Positions 5,637 to 6,263 of a stretch of 6,263 nucleotides of DNA are shown one piece after another (position 1 is the stretch's first letter; the number at the start of each line of letters is the position of its first letter). The notes below the pieces were generated by a model that had not been told where the DNA came from, made no database searches, and was given only the letters and a program-made list of their open reading frames with translations. Position numbers and translations under genes: made by a program. Source of the DNA: Halobacteriovoraceae bacterium (GTDB lineage: Bacteria > Bdellovibrionota > Bacteriovoracia > Bacteriovoracales > Bacteriovoracaceae); contig JABJPQ010000398.1 in the NCBI GenBank assembly GCA_018663815.1, positions 1-6,263 of the forward strand, read 5' to 3'.

Positions 5637-6263
5637 CTATTTATGAGAGCTTTTAGCAGTTTGTAGCTTTTGGTAACTCTCAATAAGACTAAGATGTTTA
5701 TCTAACCCCAATAGATCCATATTCGTTTCAGTCAGCCCATAAAATTTAATATCACCACTAACAGAATCAATTGCAATATCTAGTATTTTATTTCCATACA
5801 TTTTTGATAGGTTTGCACGGTAATCATCTAGGTTCAATTCATCATCCAAAGTAATATCTAGAACCACGTTAAGAACTTGGAAAAAAGAGAGTCTTTCACT
5901 TGAGTGATCATTAAAAGCAATAAACATTTCAACAAACTCTTTGGCTTCCTCGAGCTTTTTTAAACTAAGATTGATAAGACATTTAAGCTCACCAATAACC
6001 AGCTCCCCCCAGACAGAGTTCTCGTCAAAAGCGACCCCTATGAGTTCAGATACAGGCATATAAGCATCAAGATCACTCTCTGCTAGGTTTTGCACTAACT
6101 TATTAAGCGCTTCATCAGAGAGGCCGTGTAGGTTAAGAATATCCGATCGGTATTTTATGGACTGATTGTTATTATCCCAAATAAGGTCTTCTTTTGGGTA
6201 AATCTCTGAATAACCTGGAACCAAAACCCTACATGCACAGCTGCCTAGGTCTTCGTAGTCAGC
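5637..6263 (-). CDS. ycaO: YcaO, ribosomal protein S12 methylthiotransferase accessory factor, C-terminal part
   Basis: The C-terminal 208 residues of a YcaO protein; the frame is open to the right edge, so the start is outside. The TTG at 6224 is an internal Leu codon. The visible part begins ADYEDLGSCACRVLVPGYSE, closely resembling Escherichia coli YcaO, whose corresponding stretch (as I recall it) reads ADYEHLG..ACRIIVPG, and continues IYPKEDL. The VPG segment ends the ATP-binding YcaO domain. From about residue 30 onward the chain is helical and matches the TPR-like C-terminal domain, including IGELK and ending YQKLQTAKSSHK. The family member in E. coli supports RimO in beta-methylthiolation of S12. 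The C-terminus lacks the Pro-rich PxPxP ending of azoline-forming YcaO enzymes, and no peptide-precursor gene is nearby, so a RiPP role is unlikely. It is convergent with the yehS-like gene across a six-base gap. Confidence 0.93.
   Translation of the reverse strand, partial: ADYEDLGSCACRVLVPGYSEIYPKEDLIWDNNNQSIKYRSDILNLHGLSDEALNKLVQNLAESDLDAYMPVSELIGVAFDENSVWGELVIGELKCLINLSLKKLEEAKEFVEMFIAFNDHSSERLSFFQVLNVVLDITLDDELNLDDYRANLSKMYGNKILDIAIDSVSGDIKFYGLTETNMDLLGLDKHLSLIESYQKLQTAKSSHK

Noticed and set aside
6222..6224. TTG as start of ycaO
   Set aside because: The translated sequence to the right (ADYEDLGSCACRV) continues the YcaO family, so this is an internal Leu codon.
5637..6263. YcaO as part of a thiazole/oxazole-modified peptide cluster
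   Set aside because: The C-terminal domain and ending match the E. coli-type RimO-associated YcaO, the PxPxP ending is absent, and no precursor or cyclodehydratase partner is visible.

Overview
The window is AT-rich bacterial DNA with tightly packed genes. It carries five complete protein genes and two genes cut by the window edges. There are no RNA genes, insertion sequences, CRISPR arrays or phage genes that I can see. The gene content (IorAB-type molybdenum oxidoreductase, MocA-like nucleotidyltransferase, RRM protein, YehS/DUF1456 protein, YcaO) points to a low-GC Gram-negative proteobacterium or a relative. A twin-arginine signal on the molybdenum subunit fits a Gram-negative cell. A marine Bdellovibrionota-type or gammaproteobacterial host is possible, but the sequence alone does not decide this.

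Left part (1-1224, plus strand): the 3' portion of an endonuclease/exonuclease/phosphatase (EEP, DNase I-like) protein. Its reading frame is open to the left edge, so the true start lies outside. Next comes a 118-base gap with a candidate promoter placed so close to the next ATG that the transcript could be nearly leaderless. Then iorA and iorB (1343-3972, plus strand) follow as a 4-base-overlapping pair. They encode a [2Fe-2S] subunit and a Tat-exported molybdopterin-binding subunit of the xanthine oxidase family. Converging on iorB, with 21 bases of tail-to-tail overlap, is a minus-strand MocA/MobA-type nucleotidyltransferase (3952-4611). It probably makes the cytosine dinucleotide form of the molybdenum cofactor that IorB-type enzymes use.

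Right part: a 121-base divergent intergenic region separates the nucleotidyltransferase from a plus-strand two-gene unit. That unit is a small RNA-recognition-motif protein (4733-5173) and a YehS/DUF1456 protein. The second gene's start, chosen by homology, is 5166, inside the end of the RRM gene. Six bases beyond it, on the minus strand, is the C-terminal third of YcaO (5637-6263), whose frame runs off the right edge.

Most of the window is recognisable housekeeping or metabolic content. I do not see a convincing novel system. The points most worth a second look are the overlapping RRM-YehS gene pair, the unassigned N-terminal region of the EEP protein, and the leaderless-looking start of iorA beside an unused Shine-Dalgarno-like motif.
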